From assembly GCF_000172415.1 (NCBI RefSeq), contig NZ_ABLD01000005.1:310001-374000 (forward strand): a stretch of 64,000 nucleotides of DNA, read 5' to 3'. Below, in pieces: positions 47,687 to 57,462 of the stretch; within the stretch, counting starts at the first letter, position 1, and each line of letters begins with the position of its first letter. The notes below the pieces were generated by a model, which did no database searches, was not told the origin of the DNA, and was given only the letters and a program-made list of their open reading frames with translations. Source of the DNA: Paraburkholderia graminis C4D1M (GTDB lineage: Bacteria > Pseudomonadota > Gammaproteobacteria > Burkholderiales > Burkholderiaceae). The translations under genes and the position numbers were made by a program.

Positions 47687-48915
47687 TGAAAACACTCGCT
47701 ACACCTACATTCGCGAACCCGAAAACGAAGCTCATCACGAAGTTCGCCGCCACGCTTTTGCTGACGTCCTTTCTGTCGGCCTGCGCCACCGCACCGGGTA
47801 ATTACCTCGACACGTCGCGTCTGAAAGACGACGGCCAGCACCAGAGTCAGAGCCAGTCCGCCGAAACCTATCCGGTCCATGTGATCGACGCGAGCGTCGT
47901 CGCCGCCCAGGCGCAGGCCGAAGCCAGTGCACCGCCGCGTCCGTTGCCGACCTCGACCTTCAGCGATCCTTCGCAGTACGTCTACCGGCTGTCGCCGCAA
48001 GACATTCTCGGCATCACCGTGTGGGATCACCCCGAATTGACCACGCCGCAGGGCAGCACGCTGTCGGCGGGCGGCACCAGCACGCAGACCATCGCCGGCG
48101 CGTTGCAGCAGCCGTACACGGCCGCGTTGCCGGGCCAGGCCGATCCGTACGGCCAGACCGTCGCCGCCGACGGCACCATCTATTTCCCGTTCGTCGGCCG
48201 CATCATGGCCGCGGGCAAGACCGTCGGCGAGTTGCGCGATCAGCTTGCGCGCGGCCTCGTGCGCTATATCCGCAATCCGCAAGTCGATGTGCGCGTGCTG
48301 TCGTATCGCGGCCAGAAAGTGCAGGTCACCGGCGAAGTCAAAACGCCGGGTCCGCTCGCGGTCAGTGACGTGCCGCTCACGCTCGTCGATGCGCTCACGC
48401 GCTCGGGCGGCACGACTGCCGACGCCGACATCCAGCGCGTGCGCCTCACGCGCAACAAGACGCTTTACGTGCTCGACGCGAACCGCATGCTCGATGCGGG
48501 CGACACCACGCAGAACGTGATGCTGCAAAACGGCGACGTCATCAACGTGCCGGACCGCAGCAACAGCCGCATCTTCGTGATGGGAGAAGTAAAGACGCCG
48601 ATTCAGGTGCCGATGATCAAGGGCCGTCTGACGATCGCGGACGCGCTCACGCAAGCCGGCGGCATTCTCGACACCGACGCCAATCCGCGGCAGATCTTCG
48701 TGATGCGCGGCATGCGCGAGCATCCGACCACGCCGGACGTGTACCGCCTCGACATGACGCAGCCCGACGCGATCATGCTGTCCGCGCAGTTCCAGTTGCA
48801 GCCGCTCGATGTCGTGTATGTGGGCACCGCCGCCTCGACCACGTTCAACCGCGTGTTGCAGCAGGTGTTGCCGAGCGTGCAGACGCTGTTCTACCTGAAG
48901 CAACTGACGCGCTAA
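47680..48915 (+). CDS. bceE: Outer-membrane polysaccharide export lipoprotein (Wza type)
   Basis: The 411-residue protein has a lipoprotein signal peptide with lipobox SFLSAC. A poly-export domain follows ([20 protein letters not shown], then [29 protein letters not shown]) with SLBB repeats ([31 protein letters not shown] and [31 protein letters not shown], in parts). It forms the outer-membrane channel. Start codons at 47665, 47680 and 47686 compete; 47680 is preferred. The last lies in the bceD stop (TGATG), so translation is coupled. Confidence 0.93.
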   Translation: MLMKTLATPTFANPKTKLITKFAATLLLTSFLSACATAPGNYLDTSRLKDDGQHQSQSQSAETYPVHVIDASVVAAQAQAEASAPPRPLPTSTFSDPSQYVYRLSPQDILGITVWDHPELTTPQGSTLSAGGTSTQTIAGALQQPYTAALPGQADPYGQTVAADGTIYFPFVGRIMAAGKTVGELRDQLARGLVRYIRNPQVDVRVLSYRGQKVQVTGEVKTPGPLAVSDVPLTLVDALTRSGGTTADADIQRVRLTRNKTLYVLDANRMLDAGDTTQNVMLQNGDVINVPDRSNSRIFVMGEVKTPIQVPMIKGRLTIADALTQAGGILDTDANPRQIFVMRGMREHPTTPDVYRLDMTQPDAIMLSAQFQLQPLDVVYVGTAASTTFNRVLQQVLPSVQTLFYLKQLTR

Positions 48916-48934
48916 CCAGATACGGGATCGAACT

Positions 48935-51157
48935 GTGAGCAATCAAATTTCTCCACACATGGCCGGCCCGATCAGGACCGAAGAAGAGGACGTGGTCCTC
49001 GGGCAACTGGTGCAGGTGATCCTCGACGACATCTGGTGGCTCATCGCGATCGCGGCGGCGGTCGTCGCGATTGCCGGCGCGTACTGCCTGCTCGCCAAGC
49101 CGATCTATTCGGCCGATGCACATGTGCGTGTCGAGCAGGCCGACAACACGTCGCAGGCGCTCACGCAAACGCAGACCGGCGCCGCGATCACGAGCGGCTC
49201 CAGTTCGCTGCCGACCGACGCCGAAATCGAAATCATCAAGAGCCGCGGCGTGGTGGCGCCGGTCGTCGAGCAGATGAAGCTGAACTTCAGCGTCACGCCG
49301 AAAACGCTGCCGCTGCTCGGCAGCATCGCCGCGCGCGTCGCGACGCCTGGCGAGCCGGCGAAGCCGTGGCTCGGCTTGTCGTCGTATGCATGGGGCGGCG
49401 AGGTTGTCGACGTCGATTCGATCGACGTGCTGCCCGCGCTCGAAGGCCAGAAGCTGACCATGAAGGCGCTCGACGGCGGCCGCTACGAACTGCATGCGGA
49501 GAACGGCGCGCTGCTGCTGCGCGGTCAGGTCGGGCAGCAGGCGCAAGGCGGCGGCGTGACGATGCTGGTCAGCAAGCTGGTCGCGCGTCCGGGTGAGGAA
49601 TTCACCGTGATGCGGGCGAACGATCTCGACGCGATAAGCGCCTTTCAATCCGCGATCAGCGTGCAGGAGCAGGGCAAGCAGACCGGCGTGATCCAGATTT
49701 CACTCGAGGACAAAAACCCCGAGCATGCCGCGCTCGTCGCCAATGCGCTCGCGCAGTCGTATGTGCGTCAGCACATCGCGAACAAGCAGTCCGATGCAAG
49801 CAAGATGCTCGACTTCCTGAAGAGCGAAGAGCCGCGCCTGAAGTCCGATCTCGAACGCGCCGAGGCCGCGCTGACCGCGTATCAGCGTCAGTCCGGCTCG
49901 ATCAACGCGAGCGAGGAGGCGAAGGTTTATCTCGAAGGCAGCGTGCAGTACGAACAGCAGATTGCCGGCTTGCGGCTCCAGATGGCGCAGCTCACCGAAC
50001 GTTACGGCGACGACCATCCGATGCTGAAGGCCGCACGCGAGCAAATGGCCGAGCTGCAGGCGCAGCGCACGAAATACGCGGACCGTTTCCGCGATCTGCC
50101 GGCCACCGAGGTCAAGGCCGTGCAATTGCAGCGCGATGCGAAGGTCGCGGAAGACATCTACGTGCTGCTGCTCAATCGCGTGCAGGAGTTGTCGGTGCAG
50201 AAGGCGGGCACCGGCGGCAACGTGCATATCGTCGACGCCGCGCTGCGTCCTGGATCGCCGGTCAAGCCGAAGAAGGCGCTGATTCTGTCGGCGGCGACGA
50301 TTCTCGGGCTGATCGCGGGCACCGGCTTCGTGTTCCTGCGCCGCAATATGTTCAAGGGCATCGACGACCCCGAGCATATCGAGCGCGCATTTCGTCTGCC
50401 GGTGTTCGGCCTCGTGCCGATGAGCGCCGAGCAGACGCTGCTAGAAAATGGGTTCCAGCGTGGCGGCGAGCGCCTGCGTTCCGTGCTCGCCAATGCGCGG
50501 CCGAAGGACGTCACCGTGGAGAGTCTGCGCAGTCTGCGGACGTCGATGCAGTTCACGATCATGGATGCAAAGAACCGCATCGTCATGCTCACGGGACCGA
50601 TGGCGGGTGTCGGCAAGAGCTTCCTCACGGTCAACCTCGCCGTGCTGCTCGCGCATTCGGGCAAGCGCGTGCTGATGATCGACGGCGACATGCGCCGCGG
50701 TGTGCTCGAACGCTACCTCGGCGGCACGCAGGAAAACGGTTTGTCGGAATTGCTGAGCGGTCAGATTTCGCTGGAGGAGTCGATCCGCGCGTCGGAGATC
50801 GAGAACCTCAGCTTTATCTCGTGCGGGCGCCGTCCGCCGAATCCGTCCGAATTGCTGATGTCGCCGCGTCTGCCGCAATACCTCGACGCCCTCGCGAAAC
50901 GCTACGACGTGATCCTGATCGACACGCCGCCGGTGCTCGCGGTGACCGATGCGTCGATCATCGGCGCGTATGCAGGCTCGACGTTCTTCGTGATGCGTTC
51001 GGGCATGCACAGCGAGGGCGAGATCATCGACTCGCTGAAGCGTCTGCGCGGGGCCGGCGTGCATGTGCAGGGCGGCATCTTCAACGGCATGCCGGCGCGC
51101 GCTCGCGGCGGCTATGACCGCAGTTACGCGGCGGTGCAGGAATATCTGAGCACGTAA
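48935..51157 (+). CDS. bceF: Polysaccharide co-polymerase and tyrosine autokinase (Wzc type)
   Basis: The 740-residue inner-membrane protein has a Wzz domain (first TM at residues 31-50, second near 450), a coiled-coil periplasmic part, and a GNVR-type segment before the second TM. The cytoplasmic BY-kinase domain has Walker A GPMAGVGKSFLTVNLA near 555, Walker A' RVLMIDGDMRRG near 580 and Walker B YDVILIDTPPVLAVTD near 660. The C-terminal tail ends YDRSYAAVQEYLST with three tyrosines, the autophosphorylation cluster. BceD would remove these phosphates. The start codon is GTG at 48935; an ATG at 48959 is the alternative. Confidence 0.94.
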   Translation: MSNQISPHMAGPIRTEEEDVVLGQLVQVILDDIWWLIAIAAAVVAIAGAYCLLAKPIYSADAHVRVEQADNTSQALTQTQTGAAITSGSSSLPTDAEIEIIKSRGVVAPVVEQMKLNFSVTPKTLPLLGSIAARVATPGEPAKPWLGLSSYAWGGEVVDVDSIDVLPALEGQKLTMKALDGGRYELHAENGALLLRGQVGQQAQGGGVTMLVSKLVARPGEEFTVMRANDLDAISAFQSAISVQEQGKQTGVIQISLEDKNPEHAALVANALAQSYVRQHIANKQSDASKMLDFLKSEEPRLKSDLERAEAALTAYQRQSGSINASEEAKVYLEGSVQYEQQIAGLRLQMAQLTERYGDDHPMLKAAREQMAELQAQRTKYADRFRDLPATEVKAVQLQRDAKVAEDIYVLLLNRVQELSVQKAGTGGNVHIVDAALRPGSPVKPKKALILSAATILGLIAGTGFVFLRRNMFKGIDDPEHIERAFRLPVFGLVPMSAEQTLLENGFQRGGERLRSVLANARPKDVTVESLRSLRTSMQFTIMDAKNRIVMLTGPMAGVGKSFLTVNLAVLLAHSGKRVLMIDGDMRRGVLERYLGGTQENGLSELLSGQISLEESIRASEIENLSFISCGRRPPNPSELLMSPRLPQYLDALAKRYDVILIDTPPVLAVTDASIIGAYAGSTFFVMRSGMHSEGEIIDSLKRLRGAGVHVQGGIFNGMPARARGGYDRSYAAVQEYLST

Positions 51158-51218
51158 CCGTAACGGCCTCGGCTAGCGAAACGCATCGCATCAAGGACTC
51201 AGCAACAAGGACATCGCA

Positions 51219-52151
51219 ATGAAAGTGACGGTACTGGTTCCGACTTACCGCCGCCCGGCCGACCTCGCGCGTTGCCTCGCGGCGCTGCAACGGCAGTCGC
51301 GCGCGCCCGACGAAGTCGTGGTGGTTGCTCGCGCCGACGACGACGCGACGCATACCTGTCTGCGCGATCCGGCGGTGCCGGGCAAGTTGCCGCTGTCGGT
51401 GGCGCTCGTCGACGTGCCCGGCCAGGTCGCCGCGCTCAATCGCGGACTAGACGCCGCGAGCGGCGATGTGATCGCGATCACCGACGACGACGCCGCGCCG
51501 CATCCCGACTGGGTGCAGCGCATCGCCGCCGCGTTCGAAAGCGACGCGCGGCTCGGCGCGCTCGGCGGCCGCGACTGGGTGCACGAAAAAGGCCGCGTGC
51601 TCGACGGCGAGCGGCCATTGGTCGGCAAGGTCACCGCGCACGGCAAGATCATCGGCAATCATCATCTCGGCGTGGGCGGCGCACGCGAAGTCGACATCCT
51701 GAAGGGCGCCAACATGAGCTATCGGCGCGACGCGGTGCGCAACATCCGTTTCGATGCACGGCTGCGCGGCGCGGGCGCCCAGGTTCACAACGACATGGCG
51801 TTCAGCCTCGCGGTCAAGAACGCCGGCTGGAAGCTGATGTACGACCCGCGCGTGGCGGTCGATCATTTCCCCGCCGAACGTTTCGACGACGACCGCCGCG
51901 ACGCGCAGACCATGGCCGCGTTGCGCAACGCCGCGTTCAACTTCCATCTGATTCTGCGCGACCAGTTGCCGCCGCTGCGCCGCGAAACCGCGTGGTGGTG
52001 GTGGACGCTCGTCGGCACGAAGGTGTATCCGGGGCTCACGCATGCGGCGCTCGCGCTGCTGTCGAAACAGGCGCGTTTGAAGCTCTCGCGCTGGCGCGCG
52101 GTGCGGACCGGCGCGCACGAAGCGCGGCGCGCGTTGTCGCGGACCGCGTGA
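51219..52151 (+). CDS. bceG: Glycosyltransferase family 2
   Basis: The 310-residue GT-A enzyme starts MKVTVLVPTYRRPADLARCL and has the DxD-like ITDDDAAPHPDW near residue 85, typical of GT2. GANMSYRRDAVRNIRFDARLRGAG follows near 160, then FSLAVKNAGWKLMYDPRVAVDHFPAERF near 195. It should add one sugar of the repeat unit. The role is assigned from its position after bceF; the exact donor and acceptor are unknown. Confidence 0.88.
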   Translation: MKVTVLVPTYRRPADLARCLAALQRQSRAPDEVVVVARADDDATHTCLRDPAVPGKLPLSVALVDVPGQVAALNRGLDAASGDVIAITDDDAAPHPDWVQRIAAAFESDARLGALGGRDWVHEKGRVLDGERPLVGKVTAHGKIIGNHHLGVGGAREVDILKGANMSYRRDAVRNIRFDARLRGAGAQVHNDMAFSLAVKNAGWKLMYDPRVAVDHFPAERFDDDRRDAQTMAALRNAAFNFHLILRDQLPPLRRETAWWWWTLVGTKVYPGLTHAALALLSKQARLKLSRWRAVRTGAHEARRALSRTA

Positions 52152-52194
52152 AGCGGCGGTTCATGCAAGCGGCACGCAGCGGGTGGGACGCATG

Positions 52195-52222
52195 GGCATC
52201 GGCATCGGCATCGGCATCGGCA
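52195..52222 (+). repeat. GGCATC hexanucleotide repeat before bceH
   Basis: Four exact tandem copies of GGCATC (52195-52218) and a partial fifth (GGCA) sit in the leader between bceG and bceH, ending directly before the AAAGGGAA ribosome site. Copy-number change would add 6 bp upstream of the site and would not shift any reading frame. Confidence 0.85.
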
Positions 52223-52236
52223 AAGGGAATCTCTAC

Positions 52237-53442
52237 ATGACTACCAAGGTTCACGTTCATCTGTTTTACGGCGCCGATCCGCGTTTCTATCGACCGGGCG
52301 ACAACATCGGTTGCCTGTACGGCTATCACCACGCCGAGTCCGACGCGTTCGCGCTCAGCTATTCGCAAGACGCGCGCGAAAACAAACCGGTGCGCCTCGC
52401 GCGCCGGGCACTGAAGGCGGCGTTCGGCTTCGATTTCATTCACACGTGGCGCAATCGCGCGGACATGTTGAGTGCCGACGTGATCTGGACGCATACCGAG
52501 CAGGAATGGCTTTCCGCCGCGCTGATGCTTCTGCTGAGCGGCCGCAAGGCCGGCGCGAATGCGTCGCCGCTATTGCTCGCGCAAAGCGTGTGGCTGCTCG
52601 ACAAGTGGCCTTCGTATGGCATCGTGCGTCGCTGGCTGTATCGCAAGCTGATGACTCGCGCCGATCAGTTGACCACGCTCGCCAGCGAGAACGCCGCGCT
52701 GTGCAAGCGCTATTTCGATCGCGACGCGAAGCCGTTGCTGTACGGACTGAACACGCGCGACTTCCCCGTGAAGACGCCGACCGAATGGAAGCCGCATTCG
52801 CCGATCCGCATCGCCGCGATCGGCAACGACCGCGACCGCGACTGGGAGACGCTCATCAAGGCATTCGGCAACGACGCGCGCTACACGGTGAAGCTCGCCA
52901 CGCGTCGCCGGATTCCCGCTTCGCTGCGCGCGCCGAACGTCGAAATCGCGCTGTTCTCCGGCATCAAGAAACAGCATGAGTTGTATGACTGGGCCGATGT
53001 GATCGTCGTGCCATTGCGCCCGAATACGCACGCGTCGGGCATTACGGTGATGCTCGAGGCGGCGGCGGTCGGCAAGCCGATGGTCGTGACCAACGTCGGC
53101 GCCTTGCAGGATTATTTTCCGGCGAGCGAGGCTTTCTACATTCCGCCATTCAATCCGCCCGCGTTGCGCGATGCCGTCGATCAGCTCGCCGCCGCGCCAA
53201 TGGATGCACTGAGACAGGCGCAAGCGGCCGCCGCCGGTTTGCTCGCGCGCGATCTCACGACCGAGCACTACGCGATGCAGCATGTACGCATCACGCAGGA
53301 GATGCTGCGTGCACGCGCTGGAGTGCGCGGCCGGGGCGCGCAGAGCGCCGACGCGGACAAGGCCGCGAGCAAGGCCGCGAATAACGCCGCAAGCAGGCAA
53401 GCGCAGGCCGGCGCCGCGCAAGAATCGCGCGGAGGTCTGTAA
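52237..53442 (+). CDS. bceH: Glycosyltransferase family 4
   Basis: The 401-residue enzyme starts MTTKVHVHLFYGADPRFYRPGDN at the ATG 52237, which has AAAGGGAA upstream. The frame extends to 52183 through the GGCATC repeat (a Gly-Ile run), which is probably not translated. The C-terminal domain has IRIAAIGNDRDRDWETLIKAF near 190 and NTHASGITVMLEAAAVGKPMVVTNVGALQDYF near 262 (parts), the GT4 donor region. The last 40 residues are Ala/Lys-rich and probably unstructured. It is assigned as bceH by gene order. Confidence 0.88.
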   Translation: MTTKVHVHLFYGADPRFYRPGDNIGCLYGYHHAESDAFALSYSQDARENKPVRLARRALKAAFGFDFIHTWRNRADMLSADVIWTHTEQEWLSAALMLLLSGRKAGANASPLLLAQSVWLLDKWPSYGIVRRWLYRKLMTRADQLTTLASENAALCKRYFDRDAKPLLYGLNTRDFPVKTPTEWKPHSPIRIAAIGNDRDRDWETLIKAFGNDARYTVKLATRRRIPASLRAPNVEIALFSGIKKQHELYDWADVIVVPLRPNTHASGITVMLEAAAVGKPMVVTNVGALQDYFPASEAFYIPPFNPPALRDAVDQLAAAPMDALRQAQAAAAGLLARDLTTEHYAMQHVRITQEMLRARAGVRGRGAQSADADKAASKAANNAASRQAQAGAAQESRGGL

Positions 53443-53445
53443 GCG

Positions 53446-54972
53446 ATGTCGATGTTCCCGCGAGCGGACTTTCCGCCTACGCCCGGCATACCTGGCATGT
53501 CCAGCGCTGTAGAGGCGGCGGCCGTGCAGGGCGCAAGGCGAGGCCGCCGCGAATGGCTACCATCGGCGATGCTCTGGCTCATCACGGCGGTGCTGATCGT
53601 CGCGCATCAAGGCACGGTGTTGACGCTCGCGTTTCCCGTCCTCGCGATTCTCACGGGCCTGTGGCTCTACTTCAAAAGCCCCGCACGCTACATCGGCTTC
53701 ATGTGGTGGCTGTGGTTTCTGAGCCCGGAAGTACGGCGTCTTGCCGACTGGTCCAAAGGCTCGTTCACGCCGACGAGCCTGATCCAGGTCGCGCCGCTCG
53801 CGGTCACGATGATCAGCGCGTTCTCGCTGCTGCGCTACTACCGGCTGCTCGGCCAGCGACGCGGTCTGCCTGTGCTGCTGATCCTGCTCGGCCTCGTCTA
53901 TGCGTACCTCGTCGGCGTGGTGTCGAGCGGTCCGCTCGCGGCCACCTACGACCTCGCGAACTGGCTCTATCCGATCCTGATCGGCTTTCACATCATGGCG
54001 AACACGCGCCAGTATCCGCAGTATCGCGACATCATCGTCAACACGTTTATCTGGGGCATGCTCGTGATGGGCGGCTACGGCCTGATCCAGTTTTTCATCA
54101 TGCCGCAGTGGGATGCGCTGTGGATGCTCGGCTCGCAGATGAACTCGCAAGGCGACCCCGTGCCGATGGGCGTGCGCGTCTTCAGCACGATGAATTCGTC
54201 GGGACCGTTCGCCTTCGCGATGATGGGCGCGATGGTCTACGTGATGGCCGCCACGCATCGCGTGCGCTGGGTCGCGGCGGCGCTCGGCTTCTTCTCGTTT
54301 GCGCTGAGCCTCGTGCGTTCCACCTGGGGCGGTTGGGTCATCGCGCTGCTGATCCAGTTGATCAAGTCGAACAACAAGGTGCGCTTGCGGATCGTCGCGA
54401 GCGCGGTACTGCTTGCGGGGTTATGCGTGCCGCTGCTCGCGGTGGGTCCGGTGGCCGAGCGGATGCAGGCGCGTCTGTCGACCATCGTCAATCTGAACGA
54501 CGACCAGAGCTATGCCGCGCGCAACGAGTTCTACGCGACCTTCGCGAAGACCGCCTTCACCGATGTCTCCGGCGAAGGCATGGGCGCGACCGGCACCTCG
54601 ACGAAACTCTCGAACGACGGCGGCCAACTCGGCCAGTACGGCAACTTCGATAGCGGCGTGATGAACATACCGTTCGTGCTTGGATGGCCCGGCACGCTGC
54701 TCTATATGTCGGGCATCGTGTGGCTGCTCACGCGCGCGGTCCTCGCGTCGTTCAGATTGCGCCACGACAAATACGTGTCCGCGTGCCTGAGCCTGTGCCT
54801 CGCGACCTTCGCGATGCTCGTGTTCACCAATTCGCTCGTCGGCACCGGCGGACTGCTGCTTTTCATGAGCGTTTTTTCGATTCTTTCCGCGGTGCATTAC
54901 GACAAGATCAACCGCGTCAACGCGGTCAATAGCCCATCGCGCACGCCAATTTTTCACGGAGGCACTGATTGA
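53446..54972 (+). CDS. bceI: Polysaccharide polymerase (Wzy-like)
   Basis: The 508-residue polytopic protein has about ten transmembrane helices, with a large periplasmic loop near residues 340-400 (ERMQARLSTIVNLNDDQSYAARNEFYATFAKTAF in blocks, then FTDVSGEGMGATGTS). This resembles the O-antigen ligase/Wzy fold. It should polymerise repeat units delivered by a flippase; no flippase is encoded in the window. GGAGG precedes the ATG, 3 bp after bceH. Its stop overlaps the TTG start of bceJ. Confidence 0.88.
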   Translation: MSMFPRADFPPTPGIPGMSSAVEAAAVQGARRGRREWLPSAMLWLITAVLIVAHQGTVLTLAFPVLAILTGLWLYFKSPARYIGFMWWLWFLSPEVRRLADWSKGSFTPTSLIQVAPLAVTMISAFSLLRYYRLLGQRRGLPVLLILLGLVYAYLVGVVSSGPLAATYDLANWLYPILIGFHIMANTRQYPQYRDIIVNTFIWGMLVMGGYGLIQFFIMPQWDALWMLGSQMNSQGDPVPMGVRVFSTMNSSGPFAFAMMGAMVYVMAATHRVRWVAAALGFFSFALSLVRSTWGGWVIALLIQLIKSNNKVRLRIVASAVLLAGLCVPLLAVGPVAERMQARLSTIVNLNDDQSYAARNEFYATFAKTAFTDVSGEGMGATGTSTKLSNDGGQLGQYGNFDSGVMNIPFVLGWPGTLLYMSGIVWLLTRAVLASFRLRHDKYVSACLSLCLATFAMLVFTNSLVGTGGLLLFMSVFSILSAVHYDKINRVNAVNSPSRTPIFHGGTD

Positions 54973-56198
54973 GAGTCGCCATTGTCACGCACGTTGTGCG
55001 CCATAACGACGGCCAGGGGCGCGTCAACCACGAGATCGCGCGCGCGGCGCTCGACGAAGGCATCGGCGTGACGCTGATCGCTTCGCATGTGGCGCCCGAG
55101 CTGCTCGTTCATCCGAATGTCCGCTGGGCGCCGATCAAAATCGGCCGCTGGTGGCCCACCAATCTGTTGCGCCAGCAGGTGTTCGCGTTCAAGAGCGCGC
55201 TGTGGCTGCGCGCGCATCGCCGCGAATACGACGTGCTGCATGTGAACGGCTTCATTACGTGGATGCCCGCCGACGTCAACACATCGCACTTCGTGCATAG
55301 CGGCTGGCTCGGCAGCAAGTACTACCCGTTCGGGCTGCTGAAGGGCGTGTGGTCCGCGTATCAGTCGATCTATACGCGCTGCAATGCGCTGCTCGAGCGC
55401 TGGGCTTACCGGCGCTCGAAGGTGATCACGGCGGTCTCGCAGAAGGTCGCCGACGAAATCCGCGCGATCGGCCTCACGCCGGATAACCGCGTGGACGTGA
55501 TCTATAACGGCGTCGATACGCAAGGCTTTGCGGCGGCCACCGGCGATCGTGCGAAATTCGGTCTGCCTTCCGATGCGTTCCTGCTGCTGTTCGTCGGCGA
55601 TTTGCGGACGCCGCGCAAAAACCTCGGTACGGTGCTGGCTGCGCTCAAGCATTTGCCCGAGCATGTGCATATCGCGGTGGCCGGTTTCCTGCCGGGCAGT
55701 CCTTATCCGGACGAAGCGAAGGCGCTCGGCATCGCGCATCGCGTGCATTTTCTCGGGCTCGTGAAAGAGATGCCCGTGTTGATGCATTCCGTCGATGCGT
55801 TCGTGTTTCCATCACGTTATGAGGCAATGAGCCTGTCGCTGCTCGAAGCGATGGCCGCGGGTCTGCCGGTCGTGACCGCGCGCACCGCGGGCGGCGCCGA
55901 GATCATCACGCCCGAATGCGGCATCGTGCTCGACGATCCCGACGATCCGCGCTTGCTCGCTGCCGCAGTCGCGCGCCTTGCCGCCGACGACAACGCGCGC
56001 CGCAACATGGGCAAAGCCGCCAACGAACTCGCGACCGGCTTCGGCTGGGCGCGCATGGCCGCGCAATACATTGCGCTGTATCGGCAGCTCGAAGGGCAGC
56101 AGAAAAATCGCCGGCGCAGCGAGGCCGACGCGGCGGCGGTCGCGAAGACCGACGCGCTGACGCTCAACTCGCTGGCCGGCCACAAGAGCGGCGAATGA
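54969..56198 (+). CDS. bceJ: Glycosyltransferase family 4, TTG start
   Basis: The 409-residue GT4 enzyme has the start MRVAIVTHVVRHNDGQGRVNHEIARAAL and a C-terminal domain with LLLFVGDLRTPRKNLGTVLAALKHLP near 207. PSRYEAMSLSLLEAMAAGLPVVTARTAGGAEII near 280 carries the EX7E pair. The start codon is TTG at 54969, overlapping the bceI stop as TTGA; GGAGGC at 54958-54963 serves as ribosome site, so translation is coupled to bceI. It probably transfers one of the later repeat-unit sugars. Confidence 0.9.
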   Translation: MRVAIVTHVVRHNDGQGRVNHEIARAALDEGIGVTLIASHVAPELLVHPNVRWAPIKIGRWWPTNLLRQQVFAFKSALWLRAHRREYDVLHVNGFITWMPADVNTSHFVHSGWLGSKYYPFGLLKGVWSAYQSIYTRCNALLERWAYRRSKVITAVSQKVADEIRAIGLTPDNRVDVIYNGVDTQGFAAATGDRAKFGLPSDAFLLLFVGDLRTPRKNLGTVLAALKHLPEHVHIAVAGFLPGSPYPDEAKALGIAHRVHFLGLVKEMPVLMHSVDAFVFPSRYEAMSLSLLEAMAAGLPVVTARTAGGAEIITPECGIVLDDPDDPRLLAAAVARLAADDNARRNMGKAANELATGFGWARMAAQYIALYRQLEGQQKNRRRSEADAAAVAKTDALTLNSLAGHKSGE

Positions 56199-56265
56199 AG
56201 CGACGGCGCGTCGGACACGCGACCATCGCAATCCAACGAATACCTCACGACACAAACAAGGGGCA

Positions 56266-57438
56266 ATGACAATGACGACGAGCTCAATCAAATCGCTGCA
56301 GATCGGGATGCACTGGTTCCCCGAGCGCGCGGGCGGCCTCGACCGCATGTATTACTCGCTGGTCGGCGCGCTGCCGGGCGCGGGCGTCGCGGTGCGCGGC
56401 GTCGTGGCCGGCTCGCCGAAAGTGGCCGCCGATACTGGCGGTGCGATCAACGGCTTCGGCTCGGCCGGGCAATCGCTGCCATTGCGCTTGATGGCCGCAC
56501 GCCGCGCGCTGCGCGAGGAGATCGGCCGCTCGCGTCCCGACGTGATCTCGTCGCACTTCGCGCTCTATACGTTTCCTGGGCTCGACGTGACGCGCGGCAT
56601 TCCGCAGGTCTCGCATTTTCAGGGACCGTGGGCGGACGAGAGCCACGTCGAAGGCGCCGATTCGCTCGGCCAGCGCGCGAAGCGTTATCTCGAGCAGTCC
56701 GTGTATGCGCGTTCGTCGCGGCTCATCGTCTTGTCGGAGGCGTTCGGCAAGATTCTGACTTCGCGTTATCGCATTTCGCCGGACCGCGTGCGCGTGGTGC
56801 CGGGTTGCGTCGACGTCGAGCAATTCAATCTGCCCATCACACCCGCCGAAGCGCGCTTGAAGCTGCAATTGCCGCAGGATCGTCCGATCGTGCTGGCGGT
56901 GCGGCGTCTCGTGCGGCGCATGGGTCTGGAGGATCTGATCGATGCGGTCAAGCTGCTGAAGGCGGCCCATCCGGACGTGCTGCTGCTGATCGCGGGCAAG
57001 GGGCGTCTCGCGGACGAATTGCAGGCGCGCATCGACGAGGCCGGTTTGCAGGACAATGTGAAGCTGCTCGGCTTCGTGCCCGATCAGCATCTCGCGGCGT
57101 TGTATCGTGCGGCGAATATCAGCGTGGTGCCGACGGTGGCGCTCGAAGGCTTCGGGCTTATCACGGTCGAGTCGCTCGCGTCGGGCACGCCGGTGCTGGT
57201 AACGCCGGTCGGCGGCTTGCCGGAAGCGGTGGCGGGGCTGTCGCCCGATCTCGTGTTGCCGGAGACGGGCGCGCAAGCCATCGCGGCGGGTCTCGCAGGC
57301 GCGCTAAGCGGCAGGCTGAAGCTGCCGGACGCCGACGCGTGCCGGCGCTATGCGCGTGAGAACTTCGATAATTCGGTGATCGCGAAGCGCGTGGCTGCGG
57401 TTTATGGGGAGGCTATTGGGGCAGGTGGGGTGCACTGA
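56266..57438 (+). CDS. bceK: Glycosyltransferase family 4
   Basis: The 390-residue GT4 enzyme has LQIGMHWFPERAGGLDRMYYSLV at the N-terminus and PIVLAVRRLVRRMGLEDLIDAVKLL near residue 205. ALEGFGLITVESLASGTPVLVTPVGGLPEAV near 290 carries the donor-binding Glu pair. AGGGGCAATGAC lies just before the ATG at 56266; a second ATG follows at 56272. It is the last gene of the rightward run and converges with the Fic gene, 24 bp between stops. No terminator hairpin is seen between them. Confidence 0.9.
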   Translation: MTMTTSSIKSLQIGMHWFPERAGGLDRMYYSLVGALPGAGVAVRGVVAGSPKVAADTGGAINGFGSAGQSLPLRLMAARRALREEIGRSRPDVISSHFALYTFPGLDVTRGIPQVSHFQGPWADESHVEGADSLGQRAKRYLEQSVYARSSRLIVLSEAFGKILTSRYRISPDRVRVVPGCVDVEQFNLPITPAEARLKLQLPQDRPIVLAVRRLVRRMGLEDLIDAVKLLKAAHPDVLLLIAGKGRLADELQARIDEAGLQDNVKLLGFVPDQHLAALYRAANISVVPTVALEGFGLITVESLASGTPVLVTPVGGLPEAVAGLSPDLVLPETGAQAIAAGLAGALSGRLKLPDADACRRYARENFDNSVIAKRVAAVYGEAIGAGGVH

Positions 57439-57462
57439 GCTTTGTGACGGGACGAGACGCTA

